From Diploptera punctata (Eukaryota; Arthropoda; Insecta; Blattodea; Blaberidae), in the NCBI GenBank assembly GCA_030220185.1, contig JASPKZ010004567.1, positions 496,001 through 560,000 on the forward strand: a stretch of DNA of 64,000 nucleotides. Direction: 5' to 3'. Position 1 is the stretch's first letter, and every line of letters starts with the position of its first letter. Under the pieces are notes generated by a model, which was given only the letters and a program-made list of their open reading frames with translations, did no database searches and was not told where the DNA came from. Shown here piece after piece: positions 22,770-33,395 of this stretch. The position numbers and the translations under genes are program-made.

Positions 22770-23930
22770 ACTTTTCTGTAGAACAAGAATTTGGAACACA
22801 GCTCTTTCTTTTAGATTGTACAGATTTTATATGTGAAAAATTAATAGGAGTGACACTATGATATGATGATAAAACTGTTGAAAACATTCAGCTCACTTTT
22901 GTATATGCAGTGATGTAAGATCTCACCAACAAACTTTTAGGAATGATGGATTATATGGAGAGCATAATTCTTTGTTAAGAAACATATACTCCCTAACAAG
23001 TCGTTTATAAGTTCTGCATATTGAATAAGGTGTGCATTACATCATGTTACCTACTTCTACTTCCACCATGAATATATCTTTTTTTAAAAAAGTGAATAAT
23101 ACACTGAAAAAGATGAAGAAGAAGATAAATAAAATTCTCTTCAAATATACTTGTGCTAACTTCATTGCCTGGCCTAGCTGTTTATTTGAAAAACCAAAGC
23201 AGTATTTCTTTTTTTTTTTACAAGAATTTAAAAAAAATAAAGTTGTACAAATTATCTAAACCATGCATGCATGTGAACTCAGTGACCTCGAGGTTTTTGT
23301 ATTATGAAAATTTAAGTAGTAGTTCATTATCTCTAGGGAAAGGATTTTTATTAACTGAAAGTTAAGTTTGCAACACAGATTATTAAAATGTTCATGTAAA
23401 TGGAACGTTATTTCTCTCTTAACTTAAAAGTAACATATGTAGTATCAAGATTATATTGCCACATCCATGAAAAGTATCAAGATATGTTTAAGTTATTTTT
23501 ATAGAATTGAATAAAAGTAATTTTTGATTGAAGAAAAAAAAGTTTTATTACTTATTTTATATTATGTTGCGAGTCTAGCACTTATAAATTTTCTCCTTAG
23601 TTATATCTGCGAAGGGATCTATGAGCAAATATTTTTTTCACGATGAGCAACAAGTTTCAAATATTGTATATACATGCATGCATGCGCATGACTTATTTAA
23701 TGGTGTGGACATCCAAGGAAATAGAGTGCTAAATATTATTGTTTATACATAGATTGAAGAAATGTTTTATCTTCTTTTATTTAAGGTTTTTCTTTTTTTT
23801 AAATTTTTGTCTAAAATTTTGGGATATGTGACTTATTTGATGGCATGGATATTTGAGAAAATATAGTAACTTCAGAGAAAAACTACATGAGCTGGGATTT
23901 GAAATACAGATACACATATGAGCTAGACAT
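22770..23930. other. Intron C-D, no features recognised
   Basis: AT-rich intron sequence of about 1.2 kb between two THADA exons. I see no transposon termini, tRNA-like heads or family-level coding here, making it one of the few stretches without obvious insertions. Confidence 0.5.
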
Positions 23931-23945
23931 GTAATGTGTGTGCAG

Positions 23946-24169
23946 GAATACATCGGACTGTAGCATGGCACTGGGGACCAGTAGAGCCATGTTACTGCTT
24001 TCTCGCATGGCTCTGTCTCTACCTGATGTTTGTATTGTGGAGGACATATTACCTGAACTACTGGAGTTTGTGTGGATACACCTAGAACATTACATGGACA
24101 GTGTGCGACACAATGCCTCAGCTGTCCTCCAGAACCTAGTCAAACTCGGCTCTGCACAGAAACAAGCAA
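23946..24169 (+). CDS. THADA: THADA homologue, internal exon D (conserved helical-repeat region)
   Basis: Acceptor GTGCAG ending at 23945, donor GTTAGT at 24170. The reading frame NTSDCSMALGTSRAM, then ELLEFVWIHLEHYMDSVRHNASAVLQNLVKLG, contains the F-V-W-x-H-x-E-H-x-x-D-x-V-R-H block that I recognise from THADA proteins (WxHWEHPLDxVRHQ in vertebrates). This is one of the two most diagnostic exons. It ends one base into a codon, which exon E completes as Ser. THADA/Trm732 partners the Trm7/FTSJ1 methyltransferase for 2'-O-methylation of tRNA position 32. Drosophila THADA has also been linked to SERCA and energy balance (family knowledge, not visible here). Confidence 0.9.
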
Positions 24170-24379
24170 GTTAGTTTCATATATATTTTTTATAAAATTA
24201 AACTCTGACGTGATTTGAAACTATAAATTAAACTAAAAATATTAACACTTTATTTGTTAGGACTATGTTTGTCTGTAGTTTCAAAATTTAATGGTTCAAA
24301 CATGGCCAGGGTCAATTAATTTTTTGTTGTATAAAAATCTTAAGATTGAATAAATTACAATAGAAAGTAACATTATGAA

Positions 24380-24540
24380 TTTAACATTGGTCAGAGTATA
24401 TTTGAATAACTCACCTCACAAATTTTGTGTATTTCACAATACCATGGTTTCAAACGGGATCCCATTCATCTTCAGTTACGACTCTGACTAATGAAATTCT
24501 TCGGTCGTCAACATCTTCTGAGCTGCCATCTATGTTTAAG
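24380..24540 (-). mobile_element. PLE 3'-end arm with complete hammerhead fold
   Basis: On the minus strand, 24481 to 24434: stem I UCGUAA pairs with UUGUGA; core CUGAAGA (24475-24469); stem II GAAUGGG/CCCGUUU, loop AU; GAAA; stem III ACC-AU-GGU; cleavage triplet GUA. A PLE border (AACTCACCTCACAAATTTTG) and the tail AGTAACATTATGAATTT lie on the left. All three stems pair, which is rare among the copies here. Confidence 0.75.
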
Positions 24541-24780
24541 TTTATAAATTATATTTGAAGAGAAAAATTTTCGCCTAGACCGGGACTCGAACCCGGGACC
24601 CTTGGCTTTCCGGGCCAAGTGCTCTACCAACTGAGCTACCGAAGCGAGTTACGATCTAGACGCAAATTTTTCTCTTATGTATGTTGTAATTCCCTCGCGC
24701 CAAATGCTTGAAACCATAATTTTTCTCTTCAAATATAATTTATCCTTCTATGAGAAGTGTTAAATTAATAATAAAAATCG
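24541..24780 (-). repeat. tRNA-like repeat unit
   Basis: Minus-strand head at 24573-24645 with B-box complement CTCGAACCCGGGACC and A-box complement CCAACTGAGCTACC, followed by the usual AAATTTTTCTCTTATGTATG body start and TAATTCCCTCGCGCCAAAT. The body is truncated and joined to a second body end. Confidence 0.75.
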
Positions 24781-24889
24781 TTATGTTTATAAACTTTGAA
24801 ATTAAATTTTGTTTGTTGGGAATATCAAAGATCATCAATCTATATTTATTCTTCTGAATGTATATCATCTCCCAAACTGTCAATTCCAA

Positions 24890-25310
24890 AGGTTTATCCA
24901 ATTATTAGGAATCAAATGAATTGTGCATTCTTCTTACCTCATAATCTATTTTTTTAAACACAGAACTGCAGTATCGGGAAATACAATATTCCCATCTTCA
25001 GCTGTTTTCACGATTATCAATTTTTTATTATGCCGGTAATTTTCAAAACTGCCATCTGGTGTACTTTTGAAGAACTTTGTAATCAAACTTGGTTTGTTTG
25101 GAACCTCGAAGTTCATGGTTCTGGTATGGTTTTTTGAATGTATATCTTTCCCAAACTGTTAATTCCAAAGGTTTAGGTAGATGTTTTAAAATTTTTTTGA
25201 AACATTTATCTAAACCTTTGGAATTAACTTTCAAAACACTTTTAAAACATCTACCTAAACCTTTGGAATTAACAATTTGGGAAATTTTTGGTTTATGTTA
25301 AAACTAATCT
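24890..25310 (-). repeat. PLE C-terminal remnants, rearranged
   Basis: The left part repeats the TTAAACACAGAACTGCAGTAT arm seen at 21220 and 25555. Minus-strand coding scraps include MNFEVP-like and KPLELTVWERYTFKKPYQN, the KPKELTVWEKIYI block after GIY-YIG. The block is present three times near 25150-25290, twice in inverted orientation. Not functional. Confidence 0.55.
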
Positions 25311-25494
25311 TAGGGTTGAAAAATATCAAAAGAAAACATTGTTCTATTTCATGTTTCTATGTAGTGTGTGAAAAATCAGACCTATATTTACCGTAATTAT
25401 GAAGTAATGCATTGTCTTAACTTCTATATACCTTACTGGGACGAAAATAATGTCTGTGTATAAGCTCCACCTTTAAATTTTAAGGGGATAAAAA

Positions 25495-25735
25495 TGGTAA
25501 GAATCAAATGAATCGTGAATTCTTCTTACCTCATACTTCTATGTTTTTTTTAAACACAGCACCGCAGTATTGGCGACCATCGTCAGCTGTTTTCACGATG
25601 CTGACGATGGTCACCGATACTGCGGTGCTGTGTTTAAAAAACATAGAAGTATGAGGTAAGAAGAATTCACGATTCATTTGATTCTTATCAATAAAACCTC
25701 ATAATGTTAAAAATTCCCAAATTTATTATATATTG
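25495..25735. mobile_element. PLE-derived palindrome, ACTGCGGT type
   Basis: A near-perfect palindrome of about 180 bp runs from AATCAAATGAATCGTGAATT (25504) to its reverse complement at about 25660-25685. Borders are TTCTTACCTCATACTTC and GAAGTATGAGGTAAGAA. The centre, around CAGCTGTTTTCACGATGCTG, keeps CTGACGA, but the GAAA box reads GATA or is lost. The tail AACCTCATAATGTTAAAAATT is at 25705. Confidence 0.75.
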
Positions 25736-25739
25736 AAGA

Positions 25740-27820
25740 AGGTATTAATTAGGGGGTAGGTAAATGGTGATGGATTTATCACAGGAATTCCCGTAATGTG
25801 GGAATTTTAGGCTCGCGGTCTAGTCAGGGTGGGTTCGGTGAGCGATGAGGATCACTTTATCACAGGGAATAACGAAGGAACTTTGTATAGGCAGCGATAG
25901 TTTAATCAATAATTGAAGTTCACAAGCCACTCGATTTATTTAGTATAGTAGTCAATATATATATATTTAATAAAATTAAAACACTTGATGATACGATGTG
26001 TATAGCGATTCGGCTTCTAACAGAATACTGAAGAATTATTATTATTAATACTGTAATATAAAAAAAATATGAATCAGTATTCTTAAATATCAATTTATTA
26101 CGATGTTTTGATCAAATATTTAACTTCTTGGATAATTTAACATAATTTGTTGAGCTATTTGAACTTATCCTAAGTTCGTCCTCCTTGATTAGGAGTTATA
26201 ATTTTATATTTGAACTAGTAGTGGTCGTTATTTTCCCGCAGCTAAACAAAATTTAATCGATGTTCTCCCTTCGCTAGCTGGGAGGATTGTGTTTTGTATG
26301 CATCTCCGTTTTATCTATTGGAAACTTCAGTATTCCTTCAATCATTCAGATCGCTACAGGAGAAGGGGGGTTACAATTTATTCCCATTGGTTTATACATA
26401 TGTGACTTTTCTTTGTTTCTGTGTGTGATGCAGCTAATAATGGGCGTTTCACGCTATTTATTGACAATGTTACCAAGTTGTTCATAGTTAGGCCTATTGG
26501 GTTTTCTATTAAGGGCTAACAGCTTATTTAAAAACTGTTAGTTTCAATCAATTTTAATGTGTTATTCGTAGTTATCTTTTAACTGAAATATGTGTCCAAA
26601 TTTTAATTTGAAACTTCATAGTGAAACTCCAATTGTAAACATTTTGTCATACTCGTCATTCATAACATTATTTTGACATGATATTCTAATCTGTTTTCAA
26701 ATAGATGATTTGATATATTTCTATTAATAAAGAGTTGGTATCTATAGGTTCCTATTGTATTCAGGTACCTGTAATTCAAGTATACCTTTGTTATACCATA
26801 CGTCGTCTAGAATTTTTGGCACCGTCTGTATTGGAATAACCGAAATTTAACAAAAGGAATTGTCTTAGTCATTTATAAAAAAAGAGGAAATTAACTTTTA
26901 TATAATTAATAAAATTAATTCATTAATATGATAATTGGATTGCAAATAAATTTCTGAATAGTTTAAATTCAAACTTGACTAATTTATCTTTATTATAAGC
27001 TACTTTCATACTTTTACTACTAATGAGTGATTATTTTAATATCAGATGTTTCATAGTAGAGGCCTAAATAAGTTCTGCCTTCAATATATATAAAAAAAAG
27101 GATAAAAATGGTTTTGCATGAAAATAAGCTGTACCTAGATTGAGAGAAGAAAAATTACTACAGATCTTTATTTTCTTGTAATTAGATTTTCAGTCTAAGG
27201 GTCGTATCTATGAACGCATTAGACCGTAAAAGTCATTCTCTGCTGAGAAAGTTGCATCCAAAGACGTTTTTGCATACTCAAAAATCCGTTCATGCGATAA
27301 TAATTGTCGAAATTCCTAAGCTACCTGGTGAGGTGACTTTGCAGAGAATGAATCGTGAGCAACCCGATGGGAACCGATGTAGTTTGAAACCTTGCTGCGT
27401 ACCTTGCTGCTTTATCCAAGATGTCGGACCTTGAAGACTTCGATCATGTTTTCGGTATATGCGGAGAAGAGGAATTTGATAGAATCTACCAAAGAATTCA
27501 ACTGGAAGAACAGGAGAATCGGCGTAATATCATCATATACGGTATTATTTGCAGGATGCAAGCGTAAATGCGTTCCTCTAGCAGACGAAAATAACGGAAG
27601 TGGTTTTATCGCTGAGAATTCTGGGCAATTTCTTGCCAATATTACAAAAACGACGACTTTCATGCATGATCAGTTAGTGGGTCGCTAATTCAATCTTTGC
27701 ACTTGTTCATGGAAAGTCAGCTCACCAGTGATTGGAAGTAATTTGAGTAGAGACTAATGTATTTGCATGTGGCCCTAAGTGATCATTCATATATGCATAA
27801 AACAGACTTTCCTTCATTGA
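25740..27820. other. 2-kb intron block of unknown origin
   Basis: Less repeat-like than its surroundings. A region near 25770-25920 contains TTTATCACAGG twice and a GC-richer stretch. A 48-codon frame at 27421-27567 is listed separately. No match to a known transposon family by eye. Confidence 0.4.
27421..27567 (+). other. Small acidic open frame, unassigned
   Basis: ATG at 27421 to TAA at 27565-27567. The 48 residues (MSDLEDFDHVFGICGEEEFD, then RIYQRIQLEEQENRRN) are acidic and predicted helical, with more even codon use than nearby AT-rich noise frames. I do not recognise it. It could be the first exon of a transposon-encoded protein or of a nested gene, or chance. Confidence 0.25.
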
Positions 27821-27824
27821 AGAG

Positions 27825-28195
27825 AATTTTTTTATGGTAAAATCAAATGTTTTCTACCTCTCCTCATACAAATCTTCTAAGTAGATTGTGATTTTGAGAC
27901 CATAATGGTCTCATCGTCAGTACTATTTTGGCGACTGATGTTATGTCGATCGGATATCATATGAACTTTGAAATTTTTGCAAATTCTGACCTGATCCAGA
28001 GGTTCATTGGTCCACCAACAGAGGGAAGAAGAAGAGTTTCATCCGATCGACATAACAGCAGTCGCCAAAATAGTACTGAAGATGAGACCATTATGGTCTC
28101 GAAATCGCTATCTAGTTAGAAAATTTGTATGAGGAGAGGTAAGAAACATTTGATTTTACCATAAATTAAACCTCATAGTGATTAATTCATCTGAA
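27825..28195 (+). mobile_element. PLE palindrome with GIY-YIG tail remnant and hammerhead
   Basis: Arms 27840-27960 and 28035-28165 are reverse complements (ATCAAATGTTTTCTACCTCT; CATTATGGTCTC). Between them lies MNFEIFANSDLIQRFIGPPT (27961-), the PLE segment after GIY-YIG. In the right arm 28076-28112 reads CTGAAGA, stem II GAGACC/GGTCTC with ATTAT loop, GAAA, then ATCGCTATC with triplet AUC. The left arm copy has AAAA in place of GAAA. Right tail AACCTCATAGTG. Confidence 0.8.
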
Positions 28196-28915
28196 CCAGG
28201 ATTTGAACCCAAGATGTACAGTTTTATGTACTGGTGCACTAACCACTTTTTCTATCCAGCATCTCAATTTTCAAACAAAATTTTTCTCTCTCTTATGTAA
28301 TCTTGCATCCCCATAACAGCGAACCATTGTTTGCAATGGACTTTTTATTCAAGAGTATTATAAATACTACTATTATAGCTATAAACCTATTATTAAGATA
28401 TTGTATGTAAATTTATAATTCAGGTTGATTGGAGTCCAACTTCTTACTTAAACAGAACTGCTAACAAAACAATATCTGGTGTATGGGAACCGTATTAGTA
28501 TAAGAGAAAAATCTATGTTTAAATCAGAATGCCTAATAGCTTAAATCATTAAGCACTGGTGTACAGAACTAGAGAGATATTGGGTTCAAATCCCAATTTA
28601 GGCATATATTTTTCATTTCAAATTTAGTTTGTCATTCAGTGGGAAGTGATAAATTTTATATTAAACATTGAATCTTAGCTTTGCTGGCTATAAATATAGT
28701 GTTGATTTCCATTTAGAAGTCTTCTTATTTAAAGGCTGCTAGATGGCGTTAGTGGAATGAAGTTCACTGCTGTCTGGTGCATGGGAATCATATTAGTATA
28801 AGAGAAAAATGTATGTGTAAATAGAGATGCCTAATAGCTTAAATTGTTAAAGCACTGGTGTACAGAACCAGATATATTGGATTCAAATCCTGAATTCGGC
28901 ATATATTTTTGTTAA
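28160..28915. repeat. tRNA-like repeat family, GCCTAATAGCTTAAAT type
   Basis: Minus-strand remnant at about 28185-28260 and plus-strand heads at about 28530-28605 and 28828-28900 (GCCTAATAGCTTAAATxxTTA, GGGTTCAAATCCC). They share the AAGAGAAAAAT lead-in and the TTTTTCATTTCAAATTTAGTTTGTC unit end with the main tRNA-like family, but the heads have diverged. Confidence 0.55.
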
Positions 28916-29004
28916 GAATTCACGATTCATTTGATTCTTATCAATAAAACCTCATAATATTAAAAATTCCCAAATTTATCATATTAAAAAAATATATATT
29001 TTTG

Positions 29005-29102
29005 TTTAGGTAAAATTTAATCACTCACCTCATTTTTTAAAGTATGAGGTGAGTGATTAAATTTTACCTAAATGAATATACCTCATAGTGTGAATTCCTA
29101 AA
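29005..29102. mobile_element. Minimal PLE palindrome
   Basis: AGGTAAAATTTAATCACTCACC and its reverse complement meet at TCATTTTTTAAAGTATGA, with the tail ATACCTCATAGTGTGAATTCC on the right. Only the border segments remain and the hammerhead part is deleted. Confidence 0.65.
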
Positions 29103-29104
29103 AT

Positions 29105-29520
29105 AAATCTCTTCTTCTTCCTTCCAAGTATTAGGCCAAGGCCTGTTACGATCCTATAGAAAATTTTCCCTCCAGCTTCTTCCGGAAAATTCTCGTATAA
29201 GACTTGAAAGCATAATAATAGTCCCTTCGATTGGTTGCTGGCCAAAGGAAGGCAAGACCAGTGATGGGCCTGCCATCTTATAGCCTCTGGTCAGGCTTTT
29301 CTGGAGAAGAAAAGAAAATATAAGAAAGAAGAAATGGAAGAAAGGAAAGACTCCATAGCCCTCGGATGCCCTAATAGCGACGGGGTCGAAAAAACAAGAG
29401 TTAACCAAGAGAGGTTAGATAGTAAAGTTAAAAGAGTGCAAAACACAAGTAAGTGGAAGAAATGTTTTGCTCGGCTTGGGCACCTTGTGGTCGCCATCCA
29501 CATATCCCCTAGATGAGGAC
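29105..29520 (-). mobile_element. RTE-2 internal-deletion derivative
   Basis: Minus orientation. 29520 to about 29162 matches the segment just upstream of the RTE-2 endonuclease ORF (60480-60820), and 29160-29105 matches the RTE-2 3' end (as at 56033-56100 and 58033-58105), ending in GAAGAAG repeats. The joined 5' and 3' ends make a short non-autonomous element lacking endonuclease and RT. A frame inside encodes MEERKDSIALGCPNSDG on the plus strand, which I regard as noise. Confidence 0.65.
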
Positions 29521-29844
29521 CCCTGAGGGGCCTAAAATAAATAATACATTTTTGTCTTCAAAATCAAACATACACAATGTTAATGCCAAATTCTGGTAAA
29601 AGCTTGCATTCTCACATGATAAAATATTGTCAATTTTGCTTATAGACTCTAGCTGTATTTTTTTTTTATTTATAATGATAAATTACTGCATGCTCCATTG
29701 CATGGCGCAATACTACATGCATGTTGTAGCAGTTACATCTTTTGTCTGCACTATTTAATGTATATTATGTTTTTATTTTATTAGAGAGTCAAAGTCTAAA
29801 CTATTTACAAATTTCTGAAAATGTTTTAAGAATTTGGTGACTAG
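29521..29844. other. Intron, nothing recognised
   Basis: AT-rich, no supported feature. It may include the 3' UTR or flank of the R1-like element to the right. Confidence 0.4.
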
Positions 29845-29857
29845 TTCACTTTTATTT

Positions 29858-29968
29858 ATATTATTTTTGGTCTGGACATCTTACTTCAATATTGAGGTAA
29901 GATGTCCAGACCAAAAATAATATAATTAAAATAACCTCAAAATATAACTTCCTAAAATTAAATATTAA
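29858..29968. mobile_element. 111-bp PLE palindrome with 13-bp TSD
   Basis: TTCACTTTTATTT flanks it at 29845-29857 and 29969-29981. The insert is ATATTATTTTTGGTCTGGAC-ATCTTACTTCAAT, its reverse complement, then the tail AACCTCAAAATATAACTTCC. It belongs to the 55470-55700 subfamily, with the hammerhead part deleted. Confidence 0.85.
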
Positions 29969-30216
29969 TTCACTTTTATTTGTTGGCCACGTTCCGCCTG
30001 CCCTAGTAATATTTGTTTCTAGCTTTCCTATCACTGTTTAGCACTTTGCATTCGTACAAAATGTGATCGACTGTCTGTGCGTTTCTGTTGCAGATGCAGG
30101 TCGGATCTTCTATTATCTTGAATCTTTGTAGATATGCACCGATTTTGCCGTGTCCTGTGGTTAGAACTGTGATATTGTGTGTAAGGGTGATGTTTGACTT
30201 TAGTCTATGCTGTACA

Positions 30217-31880
30217 CTAGGGAAGAATGATTTTGTAATAGTACCTTTTGTTGTAGTTTGCCACTCTGTTGTCCATTAGAGCTCTTTTGACCGCACTCAG
30301 AGGTGTTCTGCTGAATGCGATTTCTTCTTCGCTGCTACTTGCTGCTTGTTTGGCCAGACTGTCCGCCATTTCAGTGCCTTCGTTTCCGTCGTGGGCTTTC
30401 ACCCAAGTGAAGTGAAGTTCCCAATCTTGCTGCTGTAGATGCGTCGTAATCTTTCTGATTCCGTCAATCAGGCTGTTGTGCTTCTTGTTGTTACTTAGTA
30501 GGTCAAGGGTTATCTTACTGTCGGTGTGAATAGCGGCTGATTTTGATATTCCGCTGGTGTCGATTTCTTCTAATTTTTCCAAAGCTTTCAGGATGGCAAA
30601 TTGCTCTGCTTGATTGTTTGAGCACTTGTTGTGTAGTCTGTATCGCAGCTGGTGGGCTGGTTCATTGTTTATGTATATTATCACTCCTGATCCCACGCCG
30701 TTGTCACTCTTGCTTCCATCTGTGAAAATATTTATTTGGTATTGGCGTTCTTCATCCTTTGTTGGTATGCGTATGGTCTCTGCTGGATGGGGCCAGTGCT
30801 TGTAGTTTGTAGCTGTGTCCATGATTGTTTCCTCTCCAGCTAGCATGACAGTTCCTGTTGGCTGGTGCGTTATGCTGTAGTATTGAGCAATCTCCTTGAG
30901 CTGTATTACTATGGGGATTAATCCTGTTATCACGCAGAGTGCTTCGTGTGAATTCGTCCTGTATGCTTTTGCTATCTTTATGTTAATCATTCGTTGTACT
31001 CTTCTTAGTTTATCGGCATTTTTCGTCCTTGACAGAGAGTTGTTCCACACCGGGGCTCCGTATGAAACCATGGGTAGTACGGCTCCTTTGTATATTGTCC
31101 TTAAGACCTCTGTTCTTAACCCCAGTTGATTTTGGCAGACTTAGAGAGAGTGTGTAAGAGTTTGATTGCCTTTTCGGATATGTAATCATTGTGTTGGTTG
31201 AATTGGAATTTTTTGTCTATTACTATCCGAAGATATTTCAATCGGTCTACTTGTGTGATTGTCTTGTTGTTTAAGTATAATTGTATGTCTTGTCCGTCTC
31301 TCGGTCTGTTCCTTGTTATGAGAAGTACCTTTGACTTTTGTTCATTAAATGTTAGTTTGTTGTTTGCTGCCCATCTTGATATTTTGCTAAGTTCTATATT
31401 AGCGTTATTTTCAACTTCTAGTTTACTGTTCCCTTTAATTAGAATTACAATGTCGTCTGCAAATGCGACGACTTTCATACACTTTTTATAATCCAGTTTG
31501 AGTAATGAATCGTACAGGATGTTCCACAATCCCGGTCCGCAGCAAGATCCTTGTGGACATCCTTTGCTTATGTTCCTTTCTACAGTGACGTTGTTGACTG
31601 TAAGGGTGCAGTGTCTTTCGCTTAGATAGCTTCTCACTAGATTGAAGAGGTTTCTTGGACATCTGAATTCCTTCAGAGCGCAGAGTATGCTGGGCCACCA
31701 GGCTGCATCGAATGCTCCTTTCACATCGAGGCTGATCATTGCAACGTATTATTTTCTGTTGATACTATCTTCCACGAGGTGTTTGTCTTCCATGATAGCG
31801 TCTACTGTTCCAGTTTGGGGAGTAAATCCGAACTGGTTTCTGCTTAATAGATTCCTGGAGAACAAGTAATGCATTATTCT
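30217..31880 (-). pseudogene. R1-like ORF2, rest of RT plus RNase H
   Basis: 31739 downward: MISLDVKGAFDAAWWPSILC, SKGCPQGSCCGPGLWNILY, VVAFADDIVILIKGNSK (FADD catalytic box). A frameshift falls near 31120, and 31071 downward continues MVSYGAPVWNNSLSRTKN. RNase H follows with INIFTDGSKSDNGVGSG, NNQAEQFAILKALEKL, AIHTDSKITLDLL and WVKAHDGNEGTEMADSLAK, covering the D-E-D-D/H positions. Broken by frameshift and by the PLE insertion. Confidence 0.87.
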
Positions 31881-33382
31881 TATTAAGTTATGTAGATAGG
31901 AAATAACACTATGAGGTTTTTTAATATTGTTTATTTTTTATTATTTCACTCACCTCATACTTCATAATTCATAGCAGACCCTGGGTTTCTTCACATATTT
32001 TGTGACATTCTCAATGCTGCGTCACGTTCACAAACATACCGACTGACACAACTTTGAAAATTTTAGAAAAATGGTTGAAAGAAAACAAATTAGATGATGA
32101 TAGCGTTAAAGAATACATAAAACTAACAAAATTATGCTTAAATCAAATGTTCTTCACCTTTAGAGGAAAATACTTTAGACAAAAATCAGGACTCGCAATG
32201 GGAAATCCATTATCACCATTCTTAGCAGACATGTTTATGGGAAACTTTGATGTCATGTAACCAAAGCACATCCTTTTGATGTTTAAATTTTGGAGAAGAT
32301 ACGTAGATGATATCATAGCAATAGTAAAAGAGAAACAATTAGAAGATGCCATTAAACTGTTAAATATTCAAAATAAAACAATCAAATTTACAATGGAAAT
32401 AGAAAATAATCATGAAATACCATTTTTAGACCTTAAATTGATTAGGAATGAAGAAAAAAAGAAAATAGAATTTGGAATCTACAGAAAAGAAACTCACATC
32501 GACAATTATATAAACGCTACTGGATTTAACCATTTTTCACACAAACAGGCAGTATTTAATAGTTTAACACACAGACTTGTGAATGTCCCCATGAGCAAAG
32601 AAAATTACAATAAAGAGAAAGAACACATCATAAAAATTGCTAAGGATAATGGTTTTCAAAAGAAAATGATACACAAGAAAATAAATAAATTCAAAGAACA
32701 AAAAGTCATCAATGAAAGTACTCTTCAGACAGATAAAAATATAGGCAAAAAATTCAAGAAGTTCACATACCATCCTTTCGTATTTGACAAGTTTCAAAAA
32801 ATTTTTCAACAAATTCAACATTAAATTAGCACCGAAAAATGATTACAGCTTAGGTAATTTAATAAAAACCAACAAAAATAATGAAAAGATTGAAGACTGC
32901 AAAAAATCGGGAATTTATCAAATTAATTGTAAAGATTGTGAAAAGATATACATAGGAAAAACAAAAAGGAATCTAAATACAAGATTAAAAGAACACCTCA
33001 GAAATGTTAAAAATGGAGAAACCGAAAAATCTGCAATAGCTGCACATGCCTGGTCAGAAAAACATAGAATAGAAACCAAAACAAAATTACTTAAACAATT
33101 GGAAAAACCGAAGGAACTCACAATTTGGGAAAAAATTTACATATGCAAGAATGAAAATACAACTATGAATTTTGAAATACCCGGTTATAAAGAAAGAGGA
33201 CTGATTTGGAAATTCTTCGGTCGGCCACCAGATGGCGCGGAGGTCAGTCTGCAGGATAGAAGGCCGTTGGACGTCAGTTGTGAACGTGACGCAGCATTGA
33301 CAATGTCACAAAATATGTGAAGAAACCCAGGGTCTGCTATGAATTATGAAGTATGAGGTGAGTGAAATAATAAAAAATAAAC
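31881..33382 (+). mobile_element. Penelope-like element with 13-bp TSD
   Basis: AATGCATTATTCT at 31868-31880 and 33383-33395 is the target duplication. Inverted arms of 104 bp (31929-32032 and 33279-33382, one or two mismatches) carry CTCACCTCATACTTC / GAAGTATGAGGTGAG. A 48-bp tail with AATAACACTATGAGG precedes the left arm only. The core holds 5'-truncated RT and GIY-YIG coding. This copy defines the PLE nature of all the small palindromes. Confidence 0.93.
32054..33320 (+). pseudogene. PLE polyprotein remnant: RT plus GIY-YIG endonuclease
   Basis: 32054-32257: YFRQKSGLAMGNPLSPFLAD (RT). After a stop and frameshift, 32276-32821 gives FKFWRRYVDDIIAIVKEKQ with the YVDD box, HEIPFLDLKLIRNEEKKK and HRLVNVPMSKENYNKEKEH. 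A second frameshift at the A/T run near 32805 leads into 32784-33317: KSGIYQINCKDCEKIYIGKT, KRNLNTRLKEHLRNVK, AAHAWSEKHRIE and MNFEIPGYKERGLIWKFFG. GIY, YIG and the downstream Arg are present. The N-terminus is truncated, so it is inactive. Confidence 0.92.
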
Positions 33383-33395
33383 AATGCATTATTCT

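Noticed and set aside
21190..25640. Hammerhead motif in the ACTGCAGT-type palindromes (21190-21260, 24950-25020, 25555-25635, 56995-57070)
   Set aside because: CTGACGA and a fair stem II exist, but the GAAA box reads GATA or is lost and the base at the cleavage position is G. I treat these as decayed relatives, not ribozymes.
30543..31869. Plus-strand open frames over the R1-like element
   Set aside because: They are antisense shadows of the RT and RNase H coding on the minus strand.
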